This document shows, piece after piece, positions 1-9,046 of a stretch of DNA of 64,000 bases (position 1 is the first letter of the stretch; each line of letters begins with the position of its first letter). A program made the position numbers and the translations under genes. The stretch lies in NCBI RefSeq assembly GCF_025860405.1, contig NZ_CP063786.1, forward strand, positions 150,778 to 214,777, in the 5' to 3' direction. The DNA comes from Tolypothrix sp. PCC 7712 (lineage in GTDB: Bacteria > Cyanobacteriota > Cyanobacteriia > Cyanobacteriales > Nostocaceae). The notes under the pieces were generated by a model. It was given only the letters and a program-made list of their open reading frames with translations. It ran no database searches and was not told the DNA's origin.

Positions 1-2
1 TG

Positions 3-2504
3 TTTGACCCCAGACAAACTCAAATTAATGAATCATATTTAGGTACAGCCGATACTGCAATTCAAACAAGTCGAGAATTAAGTAAAAGCCTCATCAATGT
101 ACTTACTAAGATAACTAAAGTAATTCTCGAAAAACTCAAAGAATCCCAAGAAGCAAGTAAAATTGTAGTTGAAGTTGGCAAAGATATCTACAATCTTGTA
201 CCTGATGAATCTACCCCTGGTGCATATAAATGGGAAAAGGTAGATTTAACCAGTCAAAGTATAAAAAGCCATCAAGAAACTAATATTGTGTTAATGCCCG
301 ATTTATTAGTAGAAGGTCAATACACAATAGAAACTGAACCTTTTACTGACTATCAAGCACAAACGATTGCTGCAAGATTAGTAGAAGATTTACCCAATTT
401 CAATAGTAATTATCAGCAAACAAGTGATAATACTCTGAAAATTACAGCTTATCTAGAGTCAGATGGTTCAGAAAAACAAATCGTTATCTACAAACAAAAT
501 ACCGAAGGTAAATGTACAACTAATCTCGTCACTGAAATACTTACTCCAGATGAAATAATAGATGTGGCAAGTGAACCATTAGTTAAGCTGCTACCTCCAT
601 CTGCTGACATTATTAACAATCATAAAGATACAAAAGAGTTATTATTTGATAATGGCAACCCAGATGTAACAGAAGCAACTGCACCATCAGACAATTTACC
701 AGTAATACTGAATGAAGATAATCAACAACTAAATTATGAAATTGTAACTATATCAGTTAACTTGGATTACGAAGAAGAGGAAGCTGCGGTAGGTTTTCTA
801 GATGATATCGATATTAGTAATCCACCCGACTTTGACTCCCCACCAGATGTTGATTATTATCAGTATCCTGTAGTCAAAAACTATCCTGAAGCAGTAGAGC
901 AGACACTCAACGAACAATCTGAAACTAACATTCAAGCAGTCGAATCAAATGCTTCACAGCAATTACTACAAGAAAACAGCGAAAATAGTTCGTCTACAAA
1001 TCAAGAAATCAACTTATCCGTTGAAATAGAGGTAAATAACAGTTTTGAAGATGATGTGGTCAATAATCTTCAAGAAGAAATCGCACAGTCCGAAGAAACT
1101 ATTCAAATTCGACGGATAGTTACTAGTAACCATCAATCTCAAAATCAAGCTGGAGAAGAGGTAAATGAAAATGTAACTTCCAATCAGTTTTTTGCACAAG
1201 AGCTAGAGGAACAAGCAACTAATAATCGAAAAAAATATGCACCTGAATTTACCTATCAAGAAGTAGCTAATTCTCAAGATGTAGAGCCAGCAGCACAACA
1301 GTGGGCGCGTCAGGTTGAAGTACCTATTTATCAAATTAATAATAAACAAGCGCGGGAAGAACGTTACAACAGTGAAAATAAAGACATTGGTGAAACTGCG
1401 ATCGCAATGTTAAAAAAATACGGCACTCTTGAACAAGATGGTTCACGTATTTACCGTAGCGATACATTTGTGATTCGCCAACAGGGAGACACTGTTAGCA
1501 TTCACCGCCGCAGTGATGAACTATTTGGGTGGGAGAACTCTTTGATGGATTTTAAACTCAACAAAAAAGAGGAACCCAAAATCACGAAAAAGCCTACAGA
1601 GATGTTACCTGTTGAACGTCAGGAGTTTCTCATTGTGGCAGAATACTTAGGCGACAATGGCAAGCTACCTGACCTCAATAATGCCGATATCCGTGATGTA
1701 GCAAACAGCTTGGGAAGTCTTGCACCTGCCGGCACGATTAAAACGCTGGAAGTATTTAAACAAAATGAGATGTTGCACACCCTGAATAATGTCCTCATCC
1801 AGGCTGATAAGGAGGAACTTACAGTAGGTGAATTTACCATCAAGCGATCGCGCAACCCCGAAAAAAATCGAGCCAGCTTGCAATTATTTAAAACTACCGA
1901 AGAAAAAGGTACTCAGGAACTTGTCCGGTTTGACCTAACTAAAACCGAAGCCGGCATTACCAAAGAAGTCAGCAAGATGAATATCTCTGAGTACGATATC
2001 AACCAAATTAAGTTTATTGCCCAAAACGCCAGCAAACTCAACCTGGAGCAAATCTTTGGTAACGAACAATCTACTCCCACCGCCGCAGATGCACCCAAAA
2101 AACGAGTAATACAAGCAGCTGGCGATTTGCCTGTCACAGTTCACCCTTACATCGCCGAGGAATGGGCAAATATGGTCAAGCATGGTGGCCCTGACTGGGG
2201 AGGGGCAATGAATCAAGGCAATGAAGAAATTCTTCAACGGATAAATGATAACAACGGCAAGTTACCAATTGCCGACCAGCGAGAGATGTACTTCAAGATT
2301 ATGACTTATAAGGCAACTGAGGCACAAAAGCAAGGAGAAACAGTCGTCGATTTTGTCCCGCTTCAAGATATTATGAATGACTTACAAATATGGCGAGGAG
2401 AAGAAATTCGGCAGCAATATACTCCTACTGAACGCATACCCTCCCCTCAAAAGCAAACTGTCGCTGCTGCACCTAAAACCAAGTCAAGAGAAGTTGAACT
2501 ATAA
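3..2504 (+). CDS. Large acidic plasmid protein, 5' end outside the window
   Basis: The frame is open to the left edge of the window with no stop, so the gene is cut; a GTG at 288 is only the first possible internal start. At least 833 residues are visible. Residues about 100-410 are rich in E, N, Q and S, look disordered and contain few hydrophobic stretches. The last 400 or so residues look folded and more conserved (for example KYGTLEQDGSRIYRSDTF). The protein ends KSREVEL. I do not recognise the family. A mobilisation or replication function would suit the plasmid context, but no relaxase, helicase or primase motif is visible in this part. Confidence 0.8.
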   Translation, partial: FDPRQTQINESYLGTADTAIQTSRELSKSLINVLTKITKVILEKLKESQEASKIVVEVGKDIYNLVPDESTPGAYKWEKVDLTSQSIKSHQETNIVLMPDLLVEGQYTIETEPFTDYQAQTIAARLVEDLPNFNSNYQQTSDNTLKITAYLESDGSEKQIVIYKQNTEGKCTTNLVTEILTPDEIIDVASEPLVKLLPPSADIINNHKDTKELLFDNGNPDVTEATAPSDNLPVILNEDNQQLNYEIVTISVNLDYEEEEAAVGFLDDIDISNPPDFDSPPDVDYYQYPVVKNYPEAVEQTLNEQSETNIQAVESNASQQLLQENSENSSSTNQEINLSVEIEVNNSFEDDVVNNLQEEIAQSEETIQIRRIVTSNHQSQNQAGEEVNENVTSNQFFAQELEEQATNNRKKYAPEFTYQEVANSQDVEPAAQQWARQVEVPIYQINNKQAREERYNSENKDIGETAIAMLKKYGTLEQDGSRIYRSDTFVIRQQGDTVSIHRRSDELFGWENSLMDFKLNKKEEPKITKKPTEMLPVERQEFLIVAEYLGDNGKLPDLNNADIRDVANSLGSLAPAGTIKTLEVFKQNEMLHTLNNVLIQADKEELTVGEFTIKRSRNPEKNRASLQLFKTTEEKGTQELVRFDLTKTEAGITKEVSKMNISEYDINQIKFIAQNASKLNLEQIFGNEQSTPTAADAPKKRVIQAAGDLPVTVHPYIAEEWANMVKHGGPDWGGAMNQGNEEILQRINDNNGKLPIADQREMYFKIMTYKATEAQKQGETVVDFVPLQDIMNDLQIWRGEEIRQQYTPTERIPSPQKQTVAAAPKTKSREVEL

Positions 2505-2662
2505 ATTACCCGTCACCAAGTTTGCAAAGTTGCATTGGCAATATAAAAACTTGGGTTTAGAAGTTCCGCAAATTTACATCAGTTGCAAAATTTCAACTCA
2601 ACAAGCTTTTTATTTATTTTAATGATTAGTTTATTGTTTTAAATAACACAATTCAAGGAAAA

Positions 2663-2684
2663 ATTACTACGTAAAGCTCACGCA
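2663..2684 (+). promoter_or_regulatory. Backbone upstream element, divergent copy
   Basis: ATTACTAC at 2663 and CTCACGCA at 2677-2684 match the ACCAC...CTWACGCA element seen before seven other backbone genes, with a few mismatches. It lies 38 nt before the GTG at 2722. Function is inferred from recurrence only. Confidence 0.4.
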
Positions 2685-2721
2685 GATACTCAATGTAGTA
2701 TTTCAAGCGAAACATCAAAAA

Positions 2722-3612
2722 GTGAGCTTAACATCTGAATTAAAAAATAGAAATTCACCTATCAGGAGATGGTTTGATTTTAGACTAAACCAAACAGTTA
2801 TTAAAATGATTACTAGCCATAACCAACTATTAGAAAATCAAAAAATTATCAGACCAGTCGATGGTGTAGATTTTCCATTAGTAGGAAATGCGATCGCCAA
2901 AGCACTTGCTAAGTATCTAGGAAGCGTCTATGAAGATAAAACATGGTTTACTAATTGTCTTGCTCAGGTTGGAGCTAAAGCCCTAAAAATAGAATATGCT
3001 TTTGATTACTGCGTTACCAATTCAACTTCCCTTGAAGAAGAAGCTCTAAAGTGTATGCTGCTGGGTGCGTTAGAAAATTATGCACGTAGCCGTAACATTC
3101 ATGAAATTATTCAACCTTTTCTAAAAGGAGAAAAAACCCTTCAACTTGAATCAGAATATTTCAAAAAATGGCTTCCTAGTATTCAAGATACATCTCAAAT
3201 TATTGGTATTTTACCCCGTACTTGGCAAACTGTAGCTAATCAAGTGAGTGGAAATATCACCTGCAATGCTTCATACCCTTTAAGTGAATATCTTGGAGGT
3301 GCTGATTGCCAGATAATCGCTGGAAATACTCTGATTGATGTACGAACAACTGCCAAGAAGCGTCCCTTCTCCCTAGAAAATTTTTACCAACAAATTAGTT
3401 ATGTTTTGCTTGATAGCAATGACACCTATCGTATCAATCAACTAGTCTGGTTTTACAGCCGCCAACAGTCGGTATTCTTCTATCCCACTAACAAAATATT
3501 CCGCGACTTGCGAGCAACAAGGGAAGAATTTAAGAAAATGATTCTTGATAATTATGAAATAAATAGACTAGCAGAACACAATAAGTGTTTATATCTTCCC
3601 CAAGAAGGATAA
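2722..3612 (+). CDS. PD-(D/E)XK nuclease-like protein
   Basis: 296 residues with a GTG start at 2722. The C-terminal half has the outline of a RecB-type PD-(D/E)XK nuclease: GGADCQIIAG supplies a possible first Asp, LIDVRTTAKK stands where D/E-x-K is expected, and YQQISYVLL supplies the QxxxY motif. The usual Lys is Arg (DVR), so catalysis is uncertain unless a following Lys substitutes. The N-terminal half is unassigned. A four-base gap separates it from the next small gene, so the two are probably co-transcribed. The nuclease call is an inference from motifs. Confidence 0.6.
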   Translation: MSLTSELKNRNSPIRRWFDFRLNQTVIKMITSHNQLLENQKIIRPVDGVDFPLVGNAIAKALAKYLGSVYEDKTWFTNCLAQVGAKALKIEYAFDYCVTNSTSLEEEALKCMLLGALENYARSRNIHEIIQPFLKGEKTLQLESEYFKKWLPSIQDTSQIIGILPRTWQTVANQVSGNITCNASYPLSEYLGGADCQIIAGNTLIDVRTTAKKRPFSLENFYQQISYVLLDSNDTYRINQLVWFYSRQQSVFFYPTNKIFRDLRATREEFKKMILDNYEINRLAEHNKCLYLPQEG

Positions 3613-3616
3613 AAAT

Positions 3617-3817
3617 ATGATTCAAGATTTTCAACTTAACCCTAGCTTCAATATTTACTTTGATGGCATGGAGTATCATGCCAAGATCCACTTTGATGAT
3701 GCTTTTGAAACTGAAGCAGAAGGAATTGCAGCAAGTGATATTAGCACTCTTGCTACTAAAATCTATAATCGTTGGCGGCAGTATCTTCTAAGTATTGCAA
3801 ATAAATACAGAAAGTAA
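3617..3817 (+). CDS. Small hypothetical protein, 66 aa
   Basis: The ATG lies four bases after the upstream stop, preceded by AAGGAT, a reasonable ribosome binding site. The product has an aromatic, acidic N-terminal part (FNIYFDGMEYHAKIHFDD) and a basic C-terminus (IYNRWRQYLLSIANKYRK). No family recognised. The tight coupling suggests it works with the nuclease-like protein before it. Confidence 0.6.
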   Translation: MIQDFQLNPSFNIYFDGMEYHAKIHFDDAFETEAEGIAASDISTLATKIYNRWRQYLLSIANKYRK

Positions 3818-3829
3818 TTGAACAATTAG

Positions 3830-3847
3830 CCCTCTCCAAGCAGAGGG
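3830..3847 (+). terminator. Short hairpin after the nuclease-like operon
   Basis: CCCTCT (3830-3835) pairs with AGAGGG (3842-3847). Only a weak T-rich stretch follows, so termination is possible rather than certain. Confidence 0.4.
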
Positions 3848-3890
3848 TTAAATTAACGAATAAAATTCAAAATTTGCTCATTTAAATACT

Positions 3891-5309
3891 ATGAAAGTAG
3901 GTTTCTATCCAGTACTAGGTAAGAGCGATTTTGTCAGAAACAAGGGTGAAAAAATCCCGATTTGGCAGTTGCTTGAGTATCAGCCTGCGGGCTGGCTATA
4001 CTCACTCGCTACAAAAGCAGAAATTGTTCCAGATAGTCTGATTATTCATGACTGCGGATCGTTTAACTACCGCGACCAAGATATTCCTACTCTCAACGGT
4101 AAATATGTTGATGCCCACTGGTCTATTCATAGATATCGAGAACGTTCAAAAGTTGGCGATATTATTGTTTGTCCTGACCATTTACTTGTAGGGGAAAATA
4201 TTAGAGAACGGCAAGAATATAACCTTCAACAAGCAAAAACATTTATCCAACTTGCTAAAACTTATCTTCCCAACAGAATACCCCTAGCAGTCATCCACGG
4301 GCAGTCTCTTAGTGAACGCCTCGAAGTAGCTAAATATCTTCTGGGACTAGGATACTGCCATCTTGGCATCGGTGGGCTTGTTCCCCAGGCGAGGGAGTAT
4401 TCAACTAACTTGCACATTATCAAAACACTCACTGAGGTTGTGCGTTCACGAAGTGACTCGGAACGAGTATCGCCGTTCGCGAAGCGTGTCCGACAGGACA
4501 AGGCGGGCGTTTCGCCATCGCACAGCGACTCCGCAGGAGTATTGCACGAGCCAAATGTTCATCTACACGTTTTTGGACTATGTTCGCCCCAGTATGCCAA
4601 AGCTTTTACTCAGATGGGATTATCCTTTGATGGTTCAACTTTTATCCGAGAAGGACTAGGCGGTGGGATGTTCGTCAGCAATGAGGAAAAATTAATTCGG
4701 ATGCCAGCCTACTGCACGCCAAAGTGCAACTGTCATGTTTGCAGGGTTCTCAATCGACATAGGATTGACCCTCGGCTAACAAACAAAGGACGGACGCATA
4801 TTATGGGAAGAATCGCCCACAACCTCAATCTGGCGATCGCCACCTACAGAAAGTTCACTCCCAAGGAAAAAATCTACCTGGTTGCTGGATGTGGCAAGCA
4901 GCTTCCCTACTCTGCTGCCGCCAAAGATTTATATTGTTCGCAGCACTTTCAAGCTTGCCGTCGCTACGTAGAAGAAAAAGAATCAAGATGGTATATCCTG
5001 TCACCTTTACATCAAGTTCTTAACCCAGAAACAATCATCAAGCCCTACGATAAATCCCCCTATTCCTTATCTCATCAGGAACGTATACTATGGGCGGAAC
5101 AAGTAGCAGAAAACCTCATACAAGTTGCGTCTTTAGAAATAGAGTTTGTATTCTTGACGGGCAAGCTTTACAGACAGGAGGTAACACCCATTTTACAAGC
5201 GAAGGGATACGAGACAAAAGTACCCATGCAGCACCTAGCCATTGGACAGCAACTTGCTTGGATAAAGAAAGAACTGAAGCAAGAAAAACAACTTGTTTTA
5301 AATATTTAA
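3891..5309 (+). CDS. DpdA-like tRNA-guanine transglycosylase fold protein with C-terminal DUF6884-like domain
   Basis: 472 residues. The N-terminal two thirds resemble the TIM-barrel of tRNA-guanine transglycosylases and of DpdA, which swaps guanine for a 7-deazaguanine in DNA: IIHDCGSFNY (possible active Asp), VCPDHLLVGE, AVIHGQSL, HLGIGGLVPQ, and a zinc-site-like CNCHVC followed by His (residues about 280-295). The C-terminal part (from LVAGCGKQLPYSAAAKDLY to WYILSPLHQVLNPE) matches DUF6884, a partner of such enzymes. A repeat of about 115 bp is inserted in frame near residues 184-222. No preQ0 synthesis genes are in view. DNA rather than tRNA as substrate is inferred from the plasmid setting. 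Confidence 0.7.
   Translation: MKVGFYPVLGKSDFVRNKGEKIPIWQLLEYQPAGWLYSLATKAEIVPDSLIIHDCGSFNYRDQDIPTLNGKYVDAHWSIHRYRERSKVGDIIVCPDHLLVGENIRERQEYNLQQAKTFIQLAKTYLPNRIPLAVIHGQSLSERLEVAKYLLGLGYCHLGIGGLVPQAREYSTNLHIIKTLTEVVRSRSDSERVSPFAKRVRQDKAGVSPSHSDSAGVLHEPNVHLHVFGLCSPQYAKAFTQMGLSFDGSTFIREGLGGGMFVSNEEKLIRMPAYCTPKCNCHVCRVLNRHRIDPRLTNKGRTHIMGRIAHNLNLAIATYRKFTPKEKIYLVAGCGKQLPYSAAAKDLYCSQHFQACRRYVEEKESRWYILSPLHQVLNPETIIKPYDKSPYSLSHQERILWAEQVAENLIQVASLEIEFVFLTGKLYRQEVTPILQAKGYETKVPMQHLAIGQQLAWIKKELKQEKQLVLNI
4441..4556. repeat. Nostoc-type palindromic repeat inserted in frame in the dpdA-like gene
   Basis: The segment is GC-richer than the gene around it and is built of short palindromes (for example GTTCGCGAAGC and GGCGGGCGTTTCGCC). 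It adds an S/R/D-rich stretch of about 38 residues without breaking the frame. Such elements are common in Nostoc genomes. Confidence 0.65.
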
Positions 5310-5337
5310 CCCAGCAGTAATAACACCAAAATGATTT

Positions 5338-6180
5338 ATGGAGACTACAAAGCGAATAATTAATATAAGTGAAAAATTCGGTAGTTGGACTGTATTAGAA
5401 AAACAAGGAAAGCAAGTATTATGTAAGTGTGATTGTGGAATTCAGAAACTTGTCTACAGTCACACTCTCACCAATGGTCGCTCAACTAACTGCGGTTGTA
5501 AGAAAAGAAAAGAATCTATCCCAGCTGGTGCAAATTTTGGGAGACTAAAAGTTATATCTGATGTAGAAGTTAAGGGGAAAAGGGGTGAACTACTCCTCCT
5601 TACCTTATGCAGATGCGGAACCCAAAAATATGTTAGTAAAAATAGCTTAAAAAGAGGGCTTACACAAAGTTGCGGATGTTTGCAACGGGACAGCCTCAAG
5701 ACCGATAAAACTATCCACGGTCACTGCAAAAGCCACGAGTATAACTCCTGGTTACACATCAAGCGCATCTGCTATAACAAGAACCACCATCAGTACAAAT
5801 ATCATGGTGGGTGCGGAATTGAAGTTGATGCATCCTGGCGTGATAACTTTACCCAATTTCTAAAAGATATGGGATTAGCACCTGAAGGAACAGTTATATC
5901 TCGTATTGATCAAGAGAGTGACTTTGCCCCTGGTAATTGTCTGTGGATACCCAGAAAAGAACATTATCGTCAAATACATGTATTAAGAAGAAAAGAATTT
6001 TTTATTTCTCAAACTTTACCCAAACCAGTCGTTACCAATAGTGAGATTCATGTTTCACCAAACGTTGTTCGAGCAATCATCAAAGATCATGCAAATGGTG
6101 AAGCCAACATGAATAAACTTGCTACACAATATAAAATCAGCACTCAAGACGCAATAAATATTATCCTTCACCACGTTTAA
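5338..6180 (+). CDS. HNH/AP2-type endonuclease-like protein
   Basis: 280 residues. Two Cys-rich modules occur near the N-terminus (CKCDCG ... NCGC and CRCGTQ ... SCGCL, residues about 27-115), probably zinc ribbons. The centre matches the phage HNH-like pattern: HGHCKSHEYNSWLHIKRICY, YKYHGGCGIEV, SWRDNFTQFLKDMG and RIDQESDFAPGNCLW. The C-terminal 60 residues look like a helical DNA-reading tail. Such proteins are usually homing or phage-type nucleases. It starts 28 bases after the DpdA-like gene and is closed by a strong terminator. Confidence 0.65.
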   Translation: METTKRIINISEKFGSWTVLEKQGKQVLCKCDCGIQKLVYSHTLTNGRSTNCGCKKRKESIPAGANFGRLKVISDVEVKGKRGELLLLTLCRCGTQKYVSKNSLKRGLTQSCGCLQRDSLKTDKTIHGHCKSHEYNSWLHIKRICYNKNHHQYKYHGGCGIEVDASWRDNFTQFLKDMGLAPEGTVISRIDQESDFAPGNCLWIPRKEHYRQIHVLRRKEFFISQTLPKPVVTNSEIHVSPNVVRAIIKDHANGEANMNKLATQYKISTQDAINIILHHV

Positions 6181-6199
6181 CTATCAATTTAGTTTTAAT

Positions 6200-6240
6200 A
6201 AAAGTGCGCCATCAATTAAAAACGCGCACTTTTTATTTTA
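6200..6240 (+). terminator. Intrinsic terminator
   Basis: A perfect 10-bp stem, AAAAGTGCGC (6200-6209) with GCGCACTTTT (6224-6233), runs into a T-rich tract. It closes the DpdA-like/HNH unit. Confidence 0.8.
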
Positions 6241-6544
6241 CAGTAATTATTTAGTTTTAAAACATACATCAAATTAGTAGATTAATTACCACAATTGTTA
6301 CACACATCAGCAAGGTAGACATTGATTATAAGTGATTTAAGAAATAATCACTAATACCTAAAGTGTTGTACCTGAGTATAAAGTTTACTGCAATGAATAA
6401 TATTTGCAATTTGAGACCAAGTATTCATACAAATATATGCGAAATCATTGTTCAGTAGACAAAGTAACTAAAATTTTTACCACAGACGAAGTTATTAATT
6501 AGCTGAACAAGCAAAGCCTCAAATCAAAATTATAAAACTTGCAC
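6241..6544. other. AT-rich non-coding stretch
   Basis: About 300 bp without a convincing gene. One small inverted repeat, AGTGATT/AATCACT, is present. Nothing else was recognised. Confidence 0.5.
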
Positions 6545-7000
6545 ATGATAATACACAACGGCTCTTATATCTGGTTTCATGCAGGACAAACTGCTAGATG
6601 GGGAACTATAAATGGGATTAAAGCATTGCCATACCTAATGATTGCATACCAAATCGACGGACAATGGTACAGTGACCCCTATTTTTCACAATCTAAAAAT
6701 TTAGAAGATAAACCAGTAATCCCTATAAGTTCAGCAATTATTCATATACCAAAAATAACAGTTGAGTTACAACCAATTGTTCAATTATGTGCTGGATTTA
6801 GGAACAAAAGAATTCATGGTCTTTGGGTGGTTAATGCTCCCGATCAGGTATTGAAACATATATTAGAGTGCAGCCAATGGGACAGTATATCACTCAAGCA
6901 ACTACTAGCAACTTTGCACGAATTAATTCTTTATGGCTATGAAGTCAAAATACTTCCCGCCAAAAAGGAAACCATATCCGCTATCGAATGGATGGAATAA
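6545..7000 (+). CDS. Hypothetical protein, 151 aa
   Basis: The ATG at 6545 is preferred over an in-frame TTG two codons earlier. The product has a beta-rich, aromatic N-terminal half (IWFHAGQTARWGTINGI, MIAYQIDGQWYSDPYF) and a helical end. No signal peptide or membrane segment. It is followed after two bases by the next gene, so the pair is almost certainly one transcript. Family not recognised. Confidence 0.6.
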   Translation: MIIHNGSYIWFHAGQTARWGTINGIKALPYLMIAYQIDGQWYSDPYFSQSKNLEDKPVIPISSAIIHIPKITVELQPIVQLCAGFRNKRIHGLWVVNAPDQVLKHILECSQWDSISLKQLLATLHELILYGYEVKILPAKKETISAIEWME

Positions 7001-7002
7001 TA

Positions 7003-7830
7003 ATGAATAATAGCAACCAACAACTCACACTTTACTATCCTTGTGTAGTTCAGATTTTAGATCAGTTTGTACAGACAATATCAGTTGAGTTTTGGATACA
7101 GAATCCAATAAACAAAAAATGGAATCTAATACCATTTAAAAATGGTGATATCAGTATCTCGAATTATACAGATGCGACAACATCACAGATAATGAAATAT
7201 CTTAATGAAGAATATCCGTCTATAGAAGATTTTTTACGAGCGAAAAAAGAGGAAGGTGTAGACTATCCCATTCGACATAAAAGAACTTATCTTACAGTTA
7301 AGGGTGCTGCATCTCACAAACTATTCTGGGTATGGACAAATCCTCAGACTAATAAAATTGAACGCATTCATTGGCATCCTTTAGCTATAAAATCAAAGAC
7401 AAGTGAAGATGACCAAACTGACTACTCAAATCTAACTCCAGTCAAGATTGTAAATGGAAAATTAATTACACTTGAAAAAGACAATTTACCATCAAATAGA
7501 GCAGCTTTTTCAGAGTTTATTGCAGACAGAGAAGAAAACCTCCGCCTTGCACTTGAAGCCCTGAAATCACCCAATCCTGATGCCGCACTCGAACTACTGG
7601 CCATCATGGAAGAAATATCCAAAGACTGCTTCTACGCCAGTTGGATTATGGGCAATGGATACAATTTAGAATCAATTCTTAAATCATGGGATGGCACTAG
7701 TAACGTTAGCTACGGTAGTGGGGAAATCACTTATGAACAATTAGCACTAATGCGCGTTCTTTGTGAATTATCTCAAGGTTGGTGGTTTTGGGATGAAGAT
7801 AACGACACTGGGGTAATTTTCCAAAGTTAA
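7003..7830 (+). CDS. Hypothetical protein, 275 aa
   Basis: The ATG at 7003 directly follows the TAA of the preceding gene. Soluble and acidic, with a beta-rich N-terminal domain, a central KxYLTVKGAASHKLFWVW-like core and an Asp/Glu/Trp-rich end (GWWFWDEDNDTG). A stretch near residues 150-200 is alpha-helical (REENLRLALEALKSPNPDAA). Family not recognised. Probably expressed with the 151-residue protein and ended by the hairpin at 7894. Confidence 0.6.
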   Translation: MNNSNQQLTLYYPCVVQILDQFVQTISVEFWIQNPINKKWNLIPFKNGDISISNYTDATTSQIMKYLNEEYPSIEDFLRAKKEEGVDYPIRHKRTYLTVKGAASHKLFWVWTNPQTNKIERIHWHPLAIKSKTSEDDQTDYSNLTPVKIVNGKLITLEKDNLPSNRAAFSEFIADREENLRLALEALKSPNPDAALELLAIMEEISKDCFYASWIMGNGYNLESILKSWDGTSNVSYGSGEITYEQLALMRVLCELSQGWWFWDEDNDTGVIFQS

Positions 7831-7893
7831 ACTTACAGGGGAATCGCCTGATTGTTGGGGCTGGGAGTCTTGCGATCGCTGTACACGATTGGG

Positions 7894-7925
7894 AATGCGC
7901 TTACGATTAACAGTAGCGCATTTTT
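7894..7925 (+). terminator. Intrinsic terminator
   Basis: AATGCGCT (7894-7901) pairs with AGCGCATT (7915-7922), followed by Ts. It ends the two-gene unit before it. Confidence 0.7.
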
Positions 7926-7982
7926 ATACTCAATATACAGAAAAAGGCCGCCCGCTGATGGCTGTTCGCTCTTTGCGTGTAG

Positions 7983-8366
7983 TTAGGTCTTTGGGGTGGA
8001 CGATGGAAGCCTGTCCACTTCCATAGCTTGAATCAAGCCGTGTTCAAGGGTAAATCGATGGACTACGTGCTCATCGGCAATAACTGCGTAAGCCTTGTCA
8101 CGCACGACCTGATGCACATCGACCAAAATCCGCCCGCCCTCCTCCAAGTAAAAGGAAATCGGCTCAACGTGCGGATCGATCTCGCTCCATTGCTCCGTCC
8201 AGTAAGCGCGAACTTCTTCAGGCCCACGGACAAAACCGCCTTTGAACGCTCTCGGCCAAACCACGTCCGGAGTCATGAGGGCAAGGGCAGCGTCAATGTC
8301 TCGCGCGTTGAAGGCTGCGTACGCTGCACGGAGCAGTTCGATTTCTGGTGCTCTTTGATCTGACAT
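7983..8366 (-). CDS. SnoaL-like/NTF2-fold protein
   Basis: 127 residues with the usual single-domain layout of the SnoaL/NTF2-like family: an N-terminal helix pair (ELLRAAYAAFNARDIDAALA), LMTPDVVWP, VRGPEEVRAYW, then beta strands ending in an acidic-aromatic sheet. Members bind small hydrophobic ligands or act as isomerases; the substrate here is unknown. The gene is clearly GC-richer than its neighbours and lies on the opposite strand, which suggests recent acquisition from a different genome. Confidence 0.75.
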   Translation of the reverse strand: MSDQRAPEIELLRAAYAAFNARDIDAALALMTPDVVWPRAFKGGFVRGPEEVRAYWTEQWSEIDPHVEPISFYLEEGGRILVDVHQVVRDKAYAVIADEHVVHRFTLEHGLIQAMEVDRLPSSTPKT

Positions 8367-8597
8367 AAGCGGTATGGCGAACCAGATGCACTAAGGACTA
8401 ATCTAATAATTTATTGTATAGAGTTTAGCTGAAGCTTTTTTTATCGACACTATCATGCCTGATGTCAGGTTTATTTCGAGGATTTCCTGTTTTTAATTCT
8501 TCTATTGTAAGGAAGGTTGTTTTATACCCACATTCCGCACTTCAAAATGAATTATCTATATTTTCAATCAAAATTCCTAATAATGTTCAGGTCATAC

Positions 8598-9011
8598 TTA
8601 CAATTCCATATCGCAATTCCGAGTTGGAGAAAATTGATATTGCCTTTGTCTTGCAGCCGCTATTTCAAAAGAGGTATCAAATTCCGTAACCTTTGTTCCA
8701 AGTTTTAATTCCTCGTATAAAGGCACACCATCACCGTCATTGTCACTAAGAAGAATCTTGGTCATGATATGAGCCGGGGCAACTTGCGCGAGGCGATTTA
8801 CTACATTAGCAACAAACTCGTTAGATGCTTCGCAGCCATTAAGATATCTAATCAAAGCATCAGCAGTAGCCTCAGTCATCTTAGCTGGATTTTTTACCCA
8901 CGCTTCCAGAATAAAGTCATCGTAAATAGCTTTCTCGCTATCAGTAAAATTTTCCTTGCAAGCTTGTTGGATAATGAATTCAGCCTGCTGTTGTTGATTT
9001 AAAATTGTCAT
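8598..9011 (-). CDS. Hypothetical protein with EF-hand-like loop
   Basis: 137 residues. The N-terminal 100 residues are helical. A single calcium-loop-like motif, DNDGDGVPLYEEL, occurs at about residues 89-101 with Asp at positions 1, 3 and 5 and Glu at 12, as in EF-hand or dockerin loops. No signal peptide. The function is unknown, and Ca2+ binding is inferred from the loop only. Divergent from the small gene at 9047. Confidence 0.6.
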   Translation of the reverse strand: MTILNQQQQAEFIIQQACKENFTDSEKAIYDDFILEAWVKNPAKMTEATADALIRYLNGCEASNEFVANVVNRLAQVAPAHIMTKILLSDNDGDGVPLYEELKLGTKVTEFDTSFEIAAARQRQYQFSPTRNCDMEL

Positions 9012-9046
9012 AGTGGTTTTTAGATATTGTTAAAGGAGTAACAGAT

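Noticed and set aside
3..2504. Relaxase or conjugation protein
   Set aside because: The visible part has no His-triad relaxase motif or helicase motif, so the call was kept neutral.
8462..8708. Two overlapping + strand frames of 63-75 codons
   Set aside because: They lack a ribosome site, overlap each other and run antisense into the end of the EF-hand-like gene. No recognisable protein.
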